64,000 bases of DNA from an uncultured beta proteobacterium (lineage in GTDB: Bacteria > Pseudomonadota > Gammaproteobacteria > Burkholderiales > SG8-39): the NCBI GenBank assembly GCA_903859155.1, contig CAIOLO010000037.1, positions 78,071 to 142,070 of the forward strand, in the 5' to 3' direction. Below the pieces are notes generated by a model, which saw only the letters and a program-made list of their open reading frames with translations, had not been told where the DNA came from and searched no databases. Numbering within the stretch: position 1 is the stretch's first letter; each line of letters starts with the position of its first letter. A program made the position numbers and the translations under genes. Shown here one piece after another: positions 26,024 through 35,247 of the stretch.

Positions 26024-26734
26024 CTAGGCCAGTATCTCCTTGAAAAAATCCTGCATTGCTATCCAGGAACGCTTGTCGGCTCTTTCCTCGTAGGCCGCCT
26101 GCGCGCCGCCGGGGGGCATGAACCACTGGGTGAAACTGTGCACCGCGTTGCCGTAGGCGGTGAAATACCAGTCCACTTTGGCCTCGCGCATTTCCTTGAA
26201 GAACGCGCTCACCTCGGGTTCGGGCACCACCGGGTCGTTGGCCCCGTGCAGCGCCAGGATCTTGCCCTTGATGTTCTTCGCATCGTCCGGGTTGTCGGTG
26301 CTCAGGTTGCCGTGAAAACTCACCGTGCCGGCCAGGTCGGCACCGGTGCGCGCCAGTTCCAGCGCCGTCAGCCCGCCGAAGCAGTAGCCGATGGACGCCA
26401 TCTTGCTCGTATCCACCACCGGCAGGGCGCGCAATTGCTCCAGTCCCGCTTTCGCGCGCGCTTTGAGCAAGGGGCGGTTGCTCAGGTACTTGGCCATTTC
26501 ATCGGCGCAGGCCGGAAACTGCGGGCGCACGCCCTTGCCATACACATCGGCGCAGAACACAGCGTAGCCCAGTTCCACCAGCATCGCCGCGCGCTTGTGC
26601 GCATACGGACCGACGCCGGTCCAGTCGGTAAACAGCAGGATGCCGGGGCGCTTGCCCTGCTTCGCGTCATCATAGGCGACATAGCCTTCGCAAACCGTGC
26701 TGCCTTCCTTGTACTCCAATGTATAGGTCTTCAT
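26024..26734 (-). CDS. Dienelactone hydrolase family protein
   Basis: A 236-residue cytosolic alpha/beta hydrolase. The start at 26734 follows an AAGGAGAG Shine-Dalgarno; a longer frame from 26872 is unsupported. The Cys-Asp-His triad is C118 (IGYCFGG), D167 (GANDPVVP) and H199 (AVHSF), the cysteine nucleophile being diagnostic of dienelactone hydrolases. Family members open dienelactones in chlorocatechol breakdown, but many have other ester substrates. It is divergent from the MFS gene at 26996. Confidence 0.9.
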   Translation of the reverse strand: MKTYTLEYKEGSTVCEGYVAYDDAKQGKRPGILLFTDWTGVGPYAHKRAAMLVELGYAVFCADVYGKGVRPQFPACADEMAKYLSNRPLLKARAKAGLEQLRALPVVDTSKMASIGYCFGGLTALELARTGADLAGTVSFHGNLSTDNPDDAKNIKGKILALHGANDPVVPEPEVSAFFKEMREAKVDWYFTAYGNAVHSFTQWFMPPGGAQAAYEERADKRSWIAMQDFFKEILA

Positions 26735-26995
26735 GTTGCTTACTCTCCTTGCGTATTTTTTGGGGAATTCGCTGACTGTAACTGCCGTGTGCCGGGACAA
26801 GCCGCCGTTTGCAATTCTACTGGGTTGCCTGCAAATTGCAGCCCCCGCATCCGGAACCGTGTGCCCGATCATGTTCTAATGCGCGGCGCCCGCCGCCGCG
26901 ACGCGGCGTGCGGAGCAATCCCGCTTTGCAAGCCGCGGTTTCCCCGTATCTGATTCCGGCAAAGACCTTGATGTCCATCCTTTCACTTCCCGGCA

Positions 26996-28201
26996 ATGGC
27001 CGCACCCAGCCGCAACGCTCCTGACTGGCGCTTCATGGCCACGCTGGCGGCGATCACGCTGATCGGGCCGCTGGCCGTGCACGCCTTCCTGCCGGTGATG
27101 CCGGCGGTGAAAACGGTGTTCGGCATCAGCGATGCCATGGCCGGACTGGGCTTCACCGTCGGACTGCTGGTGATGGCGTTCGCCACGCTGATCTACGGCT
27201 CGCTCTCGGACCGTTACGGCCGCCGCCCGGTTTTGCTCACCGGGCTCGCACTGTTCGTGCTGGGGGGCGCCCTGTCCTCGTTCGCCGTATCCTATGCGGG
27301 ATTCCTCGCCGGCCGCATGCTGCAGGCGATGGGCGCCGGTTGCGCCATCACGCTGGCGCGCGCAATCGCGCGCGACGCCTACGGCACCGATGTGCTGGTC
27401 AAGGTGATCGCCTATTTGACCATGGCCTACACGCTCGGACCGATGCTCGCCCCCTATATCACCGGCCTGATCGTCGACAGCGCCGGATGGCGCGCCGCAT
27501 TCTGGTTCATGGCGCTTGCCGGCCTTGGCATCCTCGCGGCCGCGTGGGCGATCCTGACCGAAACCCACCCGCGCGAGGCGCGGCAATCCAAACACGGCAG
27601 TTACCTGCGCGACTACACCCGGCTGTTTTCCCACCTGCGCTTTGCCGCCTACGTTTTTCAGACCGGATTTTCCTCCGCATGCTTCTATACTCTGGCGGCC
27701 GCCTCGGCATTCCTCATGACAGGCTATCTGGGCCGCTCGGCCAGTGAGTTCGGCAGCTACTTTGCGCTGTTCCCGTGCGGCTTTTTTCTCGGCAACCTGG
27801 TCTCCAGCCGCCTCACCAAGCGCTTTTCCATCGAAACCATGGTGATCGTCGGCGCCGGCATCAATTTTCTTGCCATTACCGCGCAATCGATCATTATCTT
27901 CAGCGGTCATTTCACGCCGCTGGTGCTTTTCATTCCCGGCGCGCTGATCACCTTCGGGCAGGGACTGGCCCTGCCCAATGCCACCACCGGCTCGATGCGC
28001 GTCATCCCGAGCTTGTCCGGAACGGCATCCGGTATCGGCGTGTTCTGCCAGACTTTCCTTGGCGCGCTGTTCGCGCAGATCTACAGTACGATCTCCGATG
28101 GAACGCCGCTGTCGATGACCTGGGTCACCTGGTTCTGCTCGATCATGACCTTTATTGCCGGCAGCATTCCTTTCATACTTAAAAGGAGGGAGAGAACATG
28201 A
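26996..28201 (+). CDS. MFS transporter, Bcr/CflA drug-export type
   Basis: A 401-residue inner-membrane antiporter with about 12 helices. The motif-A loop GSLSDRYGRRPVLL lies between helices 2 and 3, and PVMPAVKTVFG in the first loop is typical of Bcr/CflA proteins. Probably a proton-driven efflux pump of unknown substrate. Its TGA overlaps the ATG of the Bug receptor gene by four bases, which couples them. Confidence 0.85.
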   Translation: MAAPSRNAPDWRFMATLAAITLIGPLAVHAFLPVMPAVKTVFGISDAMAGLGFTVGLLVMAFATLIYGSLSDRYGRRPVLLTGLALFVLGGALSSFAVSYAGFLAGRMLQAMGAGCAITLARAIARDAYGTDVLVKVIAYLTMAYTLGPMLAPYITGLIVDSAGWRAAFWFMALAGLGILAAAWAILTETHPREARQSKHGSYLRDYTRLFSHLRFAAYVFQTGFSSACFYTLAAASAFLMTGYLGRSASEFGSYFALFPCGFFLGNLVSSRLTKRFSIETMVIVGAGINFLAITAQSIIIFSGHFTPLVLFIPGALITFGQGLALPNATTGSMRVIPSLSGTASGIGVFCQTFLGALFAQIYSTISDGTPLSMTWVTWFCSIMTFIAGSIPFILKRRERT

Positions 28202-29163
28202 AAAATCCAGCACGCGCAACGCTCGTGGCGGTCGCCGCAAGCCTGATCGCGACATTCGCCTTCGCCCAGCCCTATCCGGGCAAGCCCATCCGCCTGCTGA
28301 TTTCTTATCCGCCCGGCGGCGGCATCGACCTCACCGCGCGTGCCATCGGCCAGAAACTCGGCGAATACCTCGGCCAGCCGGTCATCATCGACAACCGTGT
28401 CGGCGGCAATACCATCGTTTCGGCCGAATTCGCCGCGCGCGCCGCGCCCGACGGCTACACCCTGTTCATGCCGCTCGATTCCACCATGTCCCAGTTCCAG
28501 GCGCTCTATGACAAGCTGCCTTACGATCCGGTGCGCGATTTCGCGCCGATCTCGCGGGTATCGCGCACCAACACGCTGCTCATCACCTATCCCAAGGCCC
28601 CGTTTCGCAACCTCGAGGAACTGGTGGCGCATGCGCGCGCAAATCCAGGCAAGCTGAATTTCGCGGCCTCGGCGATCACCACGCGCCTGGTGGGCGAGAT
28701 CCTCAAGGCATCCACCGGCATCGACATGGTGTTCGTTCCCTACAAAGGCACGGCGCCGATGATACCGGCGCTGATGTCGGGAGAAATCGACCTGGTGATC
28801 GACGGCCTGTCGGCCTACGTGCCGTCGATCAAGCAGGACAAGCTGCGCGCGGTCGCCCTAGCGGCACCGGTGCGCAACCCGCAGCTTCCGGAAACGCCGA
28901 CCACGCGCGAGGCCGGATTCCCGCAGATCGAAGCCTCGGGCTGGCTGGGCGTGTTCGCGCCGGCGGGCACGCCCGCGCCGGTCATCGCGCGCCTCAACGG
29001 CGAAATCGTCAAGGCACTGGCGAGTCCCGACCTGAGCGCCAAGCTCGAGGGCATGGGAATTACGGTGGTCTCGAGCACACCGGAAGAACTGGGCGCGCTG
29101 CTGCGCGCCGACATCGCCAAGTGGGCGCCGGTCATCAAGGCGCGCGGCATCAAGGCCGATTAG
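28198..29163 (+). CDS. Bug family (TctC-type) periplasmic receptor 1
   Basis: A 321-residue tripartite-tricarboxylate receptor. The signal peptide ends near residue 22 (ATFAFAQ), and PGKPIRLLISYPPGGGIDLTAR begins the ligand-binding fold, with APDGYTL and FVPYKG motifs downstream. It is coupled to the preceding MFS exporter, an unusual pairing. No TctA or TctB membrane subunits are nearby, so it may work with remote ones or as a sensor. Confidence 0.9.
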   Translation: MKNPARATLVAVAASLIATFAFAQPYPGKPIRLLISYPPGGGIDLTARAIGQKLGEYLGQPVIIDNRVGGNTIVSAEFAARAAPDGYTLFMPLDSTMSQFQALYDKLPYDPVRDFAPISRVSRTNTLLITYPKAPFRNLEELVAHARANPGKLNFAASAITTRLVGEILKASTGIDMVFVPYKGTAPMIPALMSGEIDLVIDGLSAYVPSIKQDKLRAVALAAPVRNPQLPETPTTREAGFPQIEASGWLGVFAPAGTPAPVIARLNGEIVKALASPDLSAKLEGMGITVVSSTPEELGALLRADIAKWAPVIKARGIKAD

Positions 29164-29175
29164 GCTTTCAGGAGT

Positions 29176-29200
29176 CGCCGCGGCAAAACCTGCCCCGGCG
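29176..29200. terminator. Hairpin between two convergent Bug genes
   Basis: CGCCGCGGC and GCCCCGGCG form a 9-bp stem with one mismatch and a 7-nt loop in the 41-bp gap between convergent genes. No T-run follows on either strand, so termination here is only suggested by position. Confidence 0.3.
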
Positions 29201-29204
29201 GCCC

Positions 29205-30176
29205 TTACTCGGGGGTGATCTTCGCCGCCTTGATCGCCTTGGCCATGACCAGCATGTCGCGCCGGATCTGTGCGACGTGCTCTTCGGACGTATTGGCCAC
29301 GGCGATGAAACCGATGCTCTTGAGGCGCTCGAGCACCTCAGGATTGTTGATTGCCTTGACCATCTCCGTGTTGAGGCGGCGCACGATCGCGGCGGGTATG
29401 CCCGCCGGACCGACGATCTCGTCGCCGGTCGGAATTTTTTCGTAATCGGACAGTTGCTCGCCCATGGATGCGTACTCGGGCAGTCCCGAAAAGCGCTTCA
29501 CGCTGGTCACCGCGATGATCTTCACTTTTCCGGCCTTGGCCTGCTGTGACGCTGTGAGCAGCGGCGCAAAGGCGATCGGGATCTGGCCTGCCACCACCGC
29601 ATTGAGTCCGTCGGCCCCGCCCTTGTAGGGCACATGGGTGATGTCGATGCCTGCCTTGAGTTTCAGCATTTCCATCTCCAGGTGCGCACTGGCGCCCACG
29701 CCGTTCGAGCCATAGGCGAGTTTGCCGGGATTGGCCCTGGCATATTCGATCAGTTCCTTGACCGAGTTCACCGGCAACGAATTGCTGACCACGACACTGA
29801 GGGTGGCGTCGGCCATGTGGGTGATGTAAGTGAAATCCTTGAGCGGATCGTAGGGTGGATTTTTCAGGATAAAGGGCGTGGCCACCAATGTCGTGGGCGC
29901 GCAATGCAGCAGCGTGTAGCCGTCCGGCACGGCACGCACTACCGTCTGCGCCGCCAGCACGCCGCCCGCGCCGGGAACCGCATCGACGATCACCGGTTGC
30001 GCCACCGAGTCGCTCATCTTCTGCGCCACCAGTCGCATGGCGGCATCGGCCACCGACCCGGTCACGAAACTCGACAGTATCCGTATGGGTTTTGCCGGGA
30101 AGGTCTGCGCCTGAAGCGCAGGCACTGCCAGGGCCAATGCCGCCAGCAGGGCGACTCGTTCCGGAAATATTTTCAT
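29205..30176 (-). CDS. Bug family periplasmic receptor 2
   Basis: A 323-residue exported protein. The start at 30176 has GGAGGC upstream and opens a signal peptide (LLAALALAVPALQAQ). The longer frame from 30266 is not supported. PAKPIRILSSF, VPDGYTLLHCAP and HVPYKGGADGL are family motifs. The second motif reads SSFVTGSVADAAMR instead of the usual PPGGxxD, hinting at a different ligand contact. It is convergent with receptor 1. Confidence 0.9.
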   Translation of the reverse strand: MKIFPERVALLAALALAVPALQAQTFPAKPIRILSSFVTGSVADAAMRLVAQKMSDSVAQPVIVDAVPGAGGVLAAQTVVRAVPDGYTLLHCAPTTLVATPFILKNPPYDPLKDFTYITHMADATLSVVVSNSLPVNSVKELIEYARANPGKLAYGSNGVGASAHLEMEMLKLKAGIDITHVPYKGGADGLNAVVAGQIPIAFAPLLTASQQAKAGKVKIIAVTSVKRFSGLPEYASMGEQLSDYEKIPTGDEIVGPAGIPAAIVRRLNTEMVKAINNPEVLERLKSIGFIAVANTSEEHVAQIRRDMLVMAKAIKAAKITPE

Positions 30177-30383
30177 TCTTGCCTCCATGGTTGAAACGGC
30201 CTGTGACCGGTCCGGCGCTGGCCGGGGTCCGGGGCAAGGCATGCTGCGGAATGCGCGACGCCGCATGGCGCGCTTGCGCGGTGGATTCTATAATGCCGCG
30301 CCCATGCGACATAATGAACACAAGTACCCCGCGACGGGCATGGCCCGCGGCAACACGCCTTTAATCGCACTGATTGTCATTCC

Positions 30384-31157
30384 ATGGAAGCAGCACCGAA
30401 TCTGAAGGGCAGGGTCGCACTGGTCACCGGCAGCGCGCGCCGCACCGGACGCGTGATCGCGCACAAACTGGCCGAGGCCGGCGCGTCGCTCGTCATCAAC
30501 GCGCGCAGCGCCGCCGCCGAGGCGCGGGCCGTCGCAAAGGAAATAGAAGACCTGCACGGCAAGGGACGGGCGATCGCCTGCGTGGCCAACGTCTGCGACC
30601 CCGCCGCGGTCGACGCGATGGTGGCGCTGGCGATCAGCACCTATGGGCGCCTCGACATCCTGGTGAACAACGCCTCGGTGCGGCGCCACGGCGAGTTCGC
30701 CACCTACAAACTGGAGGACTGGCACGACATCCTGCACACCACGCTCGATGGCAGCTTCCTTTGCAGCCGCGCGGCCGCACCGCATCTGGCGCATGATCAA
30801 TGCGGCACCATCATCAACATCGGCGGCGTGGCCGCGCATACCGGCGCGCGCAATGCGGCCGCCATGATCACCGCCAAGGCGGGCCTGCTCGGGCTGACCC
30901 GCGCGCTGGCGCATGAACTTGGCCCGATGGGCATCACCGTCAACTGCGTGGCGCCCGCCTCGATGCGCTCGGCCGACGACGAACCGGCGCGCATAGCGCA
31001 ACTGAATTCGCTTTATGGCCACGAAAAGACGCCCATGGGGCGCACCGGCACCATGGACGAAGTCTCCGAAGCCGTGGTCTCGCTATGCGGGCCGGCCTGG
31101 CGCTACATGACCGGACAGGTGATACACATCAACGGCGGGGTATTTTTCGGTTCATAG
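30384..31157 (+). CDS. SDR-fold oxidoreductase lacking catalytic Ser and Tyr
   Basis: A 257-residue Rossmann-fold protein of the FabG-like SDR superfamily, with NNAS near 95 and a typical C-terminus (MTGQVIHINGG). The cofactor loop is TGSARRTGR, with the first of the usual glycines after TG replaced. In the active site the serine is Gly148 (INIGG) and the tyrosine of YxxxK is Met161 (MITAK), leaving only Lys165. It may bind a nucleotide without normal dehydrogenase chemistry. Confidence 0.8.
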   Translation: MEAAPNLKGRVALVTGSARRTGRVIAHKLAEAGASLVINARSAAAEARAVAKEIEDLHGKGRAIACVANVCDPAAVDAMVALAISTYGRLDILVNNASVRRHGEFATYKLEDWHDILHTTLDGSFLCSRAAAPHLAHDQCGTIINIGGVAAHTGARNAAAMITAKAGLLGLTRALAHELGPMGITVNCVAPASMRSADDEPARIAQLNSLYGHEKTPMGRTGTMDEVSEAVVSLCGPAWRYMTGQVIHINGGVFFGS

Positions 31158-31210
31158 AAACCGCCGGCGCGAATTTTTTCGTGACAGCGTATTGGATATT
31201 GGAGCGCGCG

Positions 31211-31257
31211 GCCGAAATCCTGCCGCGCTTTTTGCTGCAGCCGGCGCGAGATTTTTG
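31211..31257 (-). repeat. REP-like repeat, copy B
   Basis: Inverted relative to copy A. Bases 31237-31257 are identical to the complement of 25934-25954, and the remaining arm is diverged (GCCGAAATCCTG). It lies in the gap between the SDR and serine hydrolase genes. Confidence 0.6.
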
Positions 31258-31302
31258 CGACGATATCTTTTTAAAGCAACGCCGATTTTCTGGAGAGAAT
31301 CC

Positions 31303-32475
31303 ATGGAACATCTGAAAACCACCGTGAGCCACGACGGAAAGCAATTCGCCGTCGAGGGATGGTGCGACCCGAAATTCGGCGCCGCGAGCGAGCGCTTCGT
31401 GAAGAATTTCGCCGAAGGCCTGGAAATCGGCGCCTGCATCGCCTGCACCATCGGGGGCAAACCGGTGCTCGACCTGTGGGGCGGTTTTGCCGACAAGGCG
31501 GGCACGCGCCCCTGGGAAAAGGACACCATCGTCAACATGATGTCGGTCTCCAAAGCGATCACAGGCATCTGCGTCTACATCCTCGCCGACCGCGGGCTGA
31601 TCGATCCGGAGGCGCCGGTGGCACGTTACTGGCCGGAATTTGCCGCCAACGGCAAGGAGAAACTGCAACTGAAGCATGTCCTCGACCATCGCGCCGGCAT
31701 GGCGCTGGTGAGCGAGGCGATACCCCGCGGCAGCGTCTACGACCACGCGGTCATGGCCGCGGCACTGGCGCGCCAACCGGCCGCCTGGGAGCCGGGCACC
31801 GATGCCGGCTACCACGTGCTCACGCAAGGGTTCATCCTCGCCGAAGTGGTGCGGCGCGTGACCGGCAAGACACTGGGCACTTTTTTTCGCACTGAAATCG
31901 CCGAACCGTTGCAACTTGACTACCGCATCGGCCTGGACAAGAAGGACCTGGCACGCTGCGCCGAATGGGCGCTGCCCGCGGACAGTCCCATGGCCAAAGC
32001 CATCATCGACCCCTATGCAACCCAGGAAGGCTCCTTCTGGCAGCCGCTGGCAGCCGACGAGGACTTCAACTCCCTGGCGTGGCGCACTGCGGAAATCCCC
32101 TCGGCCAACGGCCACGGCAACGCGCGTGCCGTGGCCAGGCTGTACGGCGCACTGGTCCTGGAGGGCCAGGATGGCGTGCACCTGATGAAAAGCGCCACGC
32201 TCGAGCGCATGATCACCGAGCAGCACAACATCAAGGAGCGCTACCTGGGGCGCCACTACCACCAGGGCTCGGGCGTGGTGCTCAGTTCCAAACCCAATGC
32301 GTGGATGGGTCCCAACCGCCGCGCCTTCGGCCATCAGGGCGCAGGCGGGGCCATCGGCTTCGGCGACCCGGACGCGAAGCTGGGATTCTCCTACGCCATG
32401 AACAAACCCCACGCCGATGTCACCGTGCCCACGCGGGCGCGCGTCATCGAGGCCATTTATGCGGCTCTTGGCTGA
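31303..32475 (+). CDS. Serine hydrolase of the beta-lactamase/esterase EstB family
   Basis: A 390-residue protein with the class C beta-lactamase fold. The start at 31303 follows GGAGAG; a frame from 31192 would run through the repeat. S81-V-S-K84 is the SxxK nucleophile motif, Y170 (DAGYHVL) the second tyrosine, and GHQGAGG near 348 replaces the KTG motif. No signal peptide is seen, which favours a cytosolic esterase or amidase over a true lactamase. Confidence 0.88.
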   Translation: MEHLKTTVSHDGKQFAVEGWCDPKFGAASERFVKNFAEGLEIGACIACTIGGKPVLDLWGGFADKAGTRPWEKDTIVNMMSVSKAITGICVYILADRGLIDPEAPVARYWPEFAANGKEKLQLKHVLDHRAGMALVSEAIPRGSVYDHAVMAAALARQPAAWEPGTDAGYHVLTQGFILAEVVRRVTGKTLGTFFRTEIAEPLQLDYRIGLDKKDLARCAEWALPADSPMAKAIIDPYATQEGSFWQPLAADEDFNSLAWRTAEIPSANGHGNARAVARLYGALVLEGQDGVHLMKSATLERMITEQHNIKERYLGRHYHQGSGVVLSSKPNAWMGPNRRAFGHQGAGGAIGFGDPDAKLGFSYAMNKPHADVTVPTRARVIEAIYAALG

Positions 32476-32554
32476 TGGTATTTATTACAATGCAGGATTG
32501 AAATGCGTCTGAAGTTGACGCCAATAAAAGATAAATTTAAATAATTGTTTTAAA

Positions 32555-33982
32555 TTATTTCCCATCCTGAGTGCGCGGCACGACGCTCGCCGAGAAGCGC
32601 ATGATGATCCAGATGGCAAAGGACACCGGCAGGATCGCCCACGCGAACACCGCCGTCACCGCCTGAGTCACGGTCGCGGCATCGACACCCGCGCCCAGGC
32701 CCGCGATATTGGCAACCATCCCGGCAATGGCGGTGCCGATTGCCTGGCCGAGCGAACGGATCATCGACATCGACGACGCGGTGACGGTCTCCTCGCCCTT
32801 GGCCGCCGCCTCCATGGTGCGCGCCCCCAAGTGCACGTGGTGCACGCCGACGCCGAAGCCCAGCAGAAAACACGCGCACAGCAGCAGCGCCAGGGATCCA
32901 CCATGAATGGCGCCGAGAAATCCCGCCACGGCGATGAGCATGAAGACCGGCCCGCTGCGCATCGCCAGGCGCTCGCGCGCGCCGGTCCAGCCGGCCACGA
33001 TGAAGGTGCCCATGGTCCATGAGGTGGAGGTGATCAGGTTGGTCACCCCCACCAGCAAGGGAGTGACGTGGTGTACCACCTGCAGCACCAGCGGCAGCAG
33101 GATGGTAATGGCCGCCTGAGCCGTGCCGACAATGATCAGCATCCAGTAACCCATGCCCACCGGATTGGCGAGCGACAGCGGCCGCGACGGAAACATGCGC
33201 TGCTCGGCGCGCGCGTCCACTACAAAGGTCAGTGCGATGCAGCCGGTCGACGCGACCAGCAGCAGAACGCGCGCTACAAGCGAATCCAGCTGGCCCGACT
33301 GGGCAACCCCCAGCACCCCCAGTGCAAGCAGTGTGATGCGCGCGAACGGAAAGCGCGATCCGCCGCCCGCCTGCGTCAGCGTTTTGGGCACCTTCAACCA
33401 GGCCATCACGCAGAACAATGCGATGAACGGCAGGAAAGTCCAGAACGCGCCGCGCCACCAGCCGATCTCGGCAAACGCGCCGCCGACGAACGGGCCGATC
33501 AGGCTGCATACGCTCCAGAAGCCCTGGTACAGCGCCAGGATGCGGGTGCGCACCTTGGGTGCATAGACGCGGCTGACAAATCCCATGGTGCCGCCGATGA
33601 TCAGACCGCCGCCGTAGCCTTGCACCAGGCGCGCCATGACCAGTTCTGCCATATCGCGCGACAGCGCACAGCCCAGCGTACCCGCCGCGAACACGACACC
33701 GGCGAACACAAACGCGCCGCGGCCCCCGGTGCGCGCCCATACCGGCCCGACACTGGCCGAACCGATGATGGAGCCGATCTGGTACAGCATCGAGGCCCAG
33801 ACGTAGAAGGACGAACCGCCGACCTCGCTCACCACCGTGGGCATGATGGTGACCACCATCAGGATCTGCAGCGAATACATCATCACACCCATCATGACCA
33901 TCAGGGTGTAGGCGGCATGGGTGCCGCGGAACAGATCACCCCAGCCTGCGGCGTCCGCGGCGCCGGGCGCGCTGCCACTCAT
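32555..33982 (-). CDS. MFS transporter, DHA2-like
   Basis: A 475-residue membrane protein with 12-14 predicted helices. The N-terminal half has MARLVQGYGGGLIIGG, the antiporter motif C type of region, and the RTRILALYQGFWSVCSLIGP segment of DHA2 drug exporters. The motif-A loop is weak (WARTGGRGAFVF). Substrate unknown. It stands alone on the minus strand, divergent from Bug receptor 3. Confidence 0.82.
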   Translation of the reverse strand: MSGSAPGAADAAGWGDLFRGTHAAYTLMVMMGVMMYSLQILMVVTIMPTVVSEVGGSSFYVWASMLYQIGSIIGSASVGPVWARTGGRGAFVFAGVVFAAGTLGCALSRDMAELVMARLVQGYGGGLIIGGTMGFVSRVYAPKVRTRILALYQGFWSVCSLIGPFVGGAFAEIGWWRGAFWTFLPFIALFCVMAWLKVPKTLTQAGGGSRFPFARITLLALGVLGVAQSGQLDSLVARVLLLVASTGCIALTFVVDARAEQRMFPSRPLSLANPVGMGYWMLIIVGTAQAAITILLPLVLQVVHHVTPLLVGVTNLITSTSWTMGTFIVAGWTGARERLAMRSGPVFMLIAVAGFLGAIHGGSLALLLCACFLLGFGVGVHHVHLGARTMEAAAKGEETVTASSMSMIRSLGQAIGTAIAGMVANIAGLGAGVDAATVTQAVTAVFAWAILPVSFAIWIIMRFSASVVPRTQDGK

Positions 33983-34205
33983 GCCGGGGATTCCATTATC
34001 ATTCGGCGCTTCACGGGTTCCTCAACGGTTTTGCGCAGAACGGCGGACTCTAGCGCAAAATGTCCGAGCGATGCCTGAGAGGAACTGAAATGGTCCGCGC
34101 TTTAGGTCGTCCCCGATTGCGTTTCTGCCGATAGCGGGGATGGACGTGGCGACGAAGGTCCCTGATTCAATCGATACTGCCTGGCAAACTGACGGGAAAT
34201 CCACC

Positions 34206-35183
34206 ATGCTGAATTCACGCGCCGTACCGACTGCACTGACACTGATCGCCGGCCTGCTGCTGGCCTCGCAGGCCGTGGCCCAGGCCTTTCCGGTCAAACC
34301 GATCCGTTTTGTCGTCGGCTTCCCGCCCGGGGGTGCCACCGATACGGTCACGCGCGCGATTGCGCCGAAGATGTCCGAGGCACTCGGGCAGCCGGTGATG
34401 GTGGAGAACAACGGCGGCGCCTCGGGTCTGATTGCCAGCCAGCTGGTGGCGCGCTCGGCCCCCGACGGCTACACCATACTGCTGAACACCACCGGCGGAC
34501 ACCTGATCCGGCCGTTCGTGGAAAAGGACACCCCGCTCGATCCGCTGCGCGATTTCACGGCGATCACGCAGCTCATCGAGAGCGTATTCGCCATTGCGGC
34601 CAATCCGGTGACCGGCCCGAAATCCCTGGAGGACCTGGTCGAGCAGGCGCGCCGTTATCCGGGAAAGCTCGCCTACGGAACGGCCGGCCTGGGAACCGAG
34701 ACGCACCTGCTGATGGAAACCATCGGCCAGATCATCAAGGGTCCGATGCAGGTGGTGCCCTACAAGGGCGGTGGTCCGGCGGTCAATGACCTGCTGGGCG
34801 GCCAGATTCCGCTGGTCACCCAGCCGGTGGTCACCTTCTTGCAGCATGCGCGCGCCGGCAAGGTCAGGATCCTCGCGGTGATCCTGCCCAAACGCTGGGA
34901 GACCCTGCCCGATGTGCCCACCGTGACCGAGATCATCCCCGGTTTCGTCAAGCCTGCCGGTGGCGCCGGTGTCTGGGGACCGGCGAAGATACCTCCGCCC
35001 ATTGCGCTGCGGCTGCAGGGCGCGATGGCGTTCGCACTGAAGGATCCGCTGGTCAGCGACGGCCTGAAAGCCCAGGGCCAGATTCCGGTGGGCAACACCC
35101 CGACCGAGTTCGCCGAGGCGCTGCGCCAGAGTTCGGCGCTGTTCGGGCAGATGGTGAAGGCCGCCGGGTTGAAGGCGGAATGA
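34206..35183 (+). CDS. Bug family periplasmic receptor 3
   Basis: A 325-residue exported receptor. The ATG at 34206 opens the signal peptide (LTLIAGLLLASQAVAQ); 22 further codons back to 34140 are not signal-like. PVKPIRFVVGFPPGGATDTVTR, SAPDGYTILL and VVPYKGGGPAV are the family ligand motifs. It is followed 64 bp later by another Bug gene in the same direction, probably one transcript. Confidence 0.9.
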   Translation: MLNSRAVPTALTLIAGLLLASQAVAQAFPVKPIRFVVGFPPGGATDTVTRAIAPKMSEALGQPVMVENNGGASGLIASQLVARSAPDGYTILLNTTGGHLIRPFVEKDTPLDPLRDFTAITQLIESVFAIAANPVTGPKSLEDLVEQARRYPGKLAYGTAGLGTETHLLMETIGQIIKGPMQVVPYKGGGPAVNDLLGGQIPLVTQPVVTFLQHARAGKVRILAVILPKRWETLPDVPTVTEIIPGFVKPAGGAGVWGPAKIPPPIALRLQGAMAFALKDPLVSDGLKAQGQIPVGNTPTEFAEALRQSSALFGQMVKAAGLKAE

Positions 35184-35247
35184 CACGGTGCGTCGTGCGC
35201 CGCATGCTGCAACCGGCAAAAAGCCAATACATTCCGGGGACACCGTC

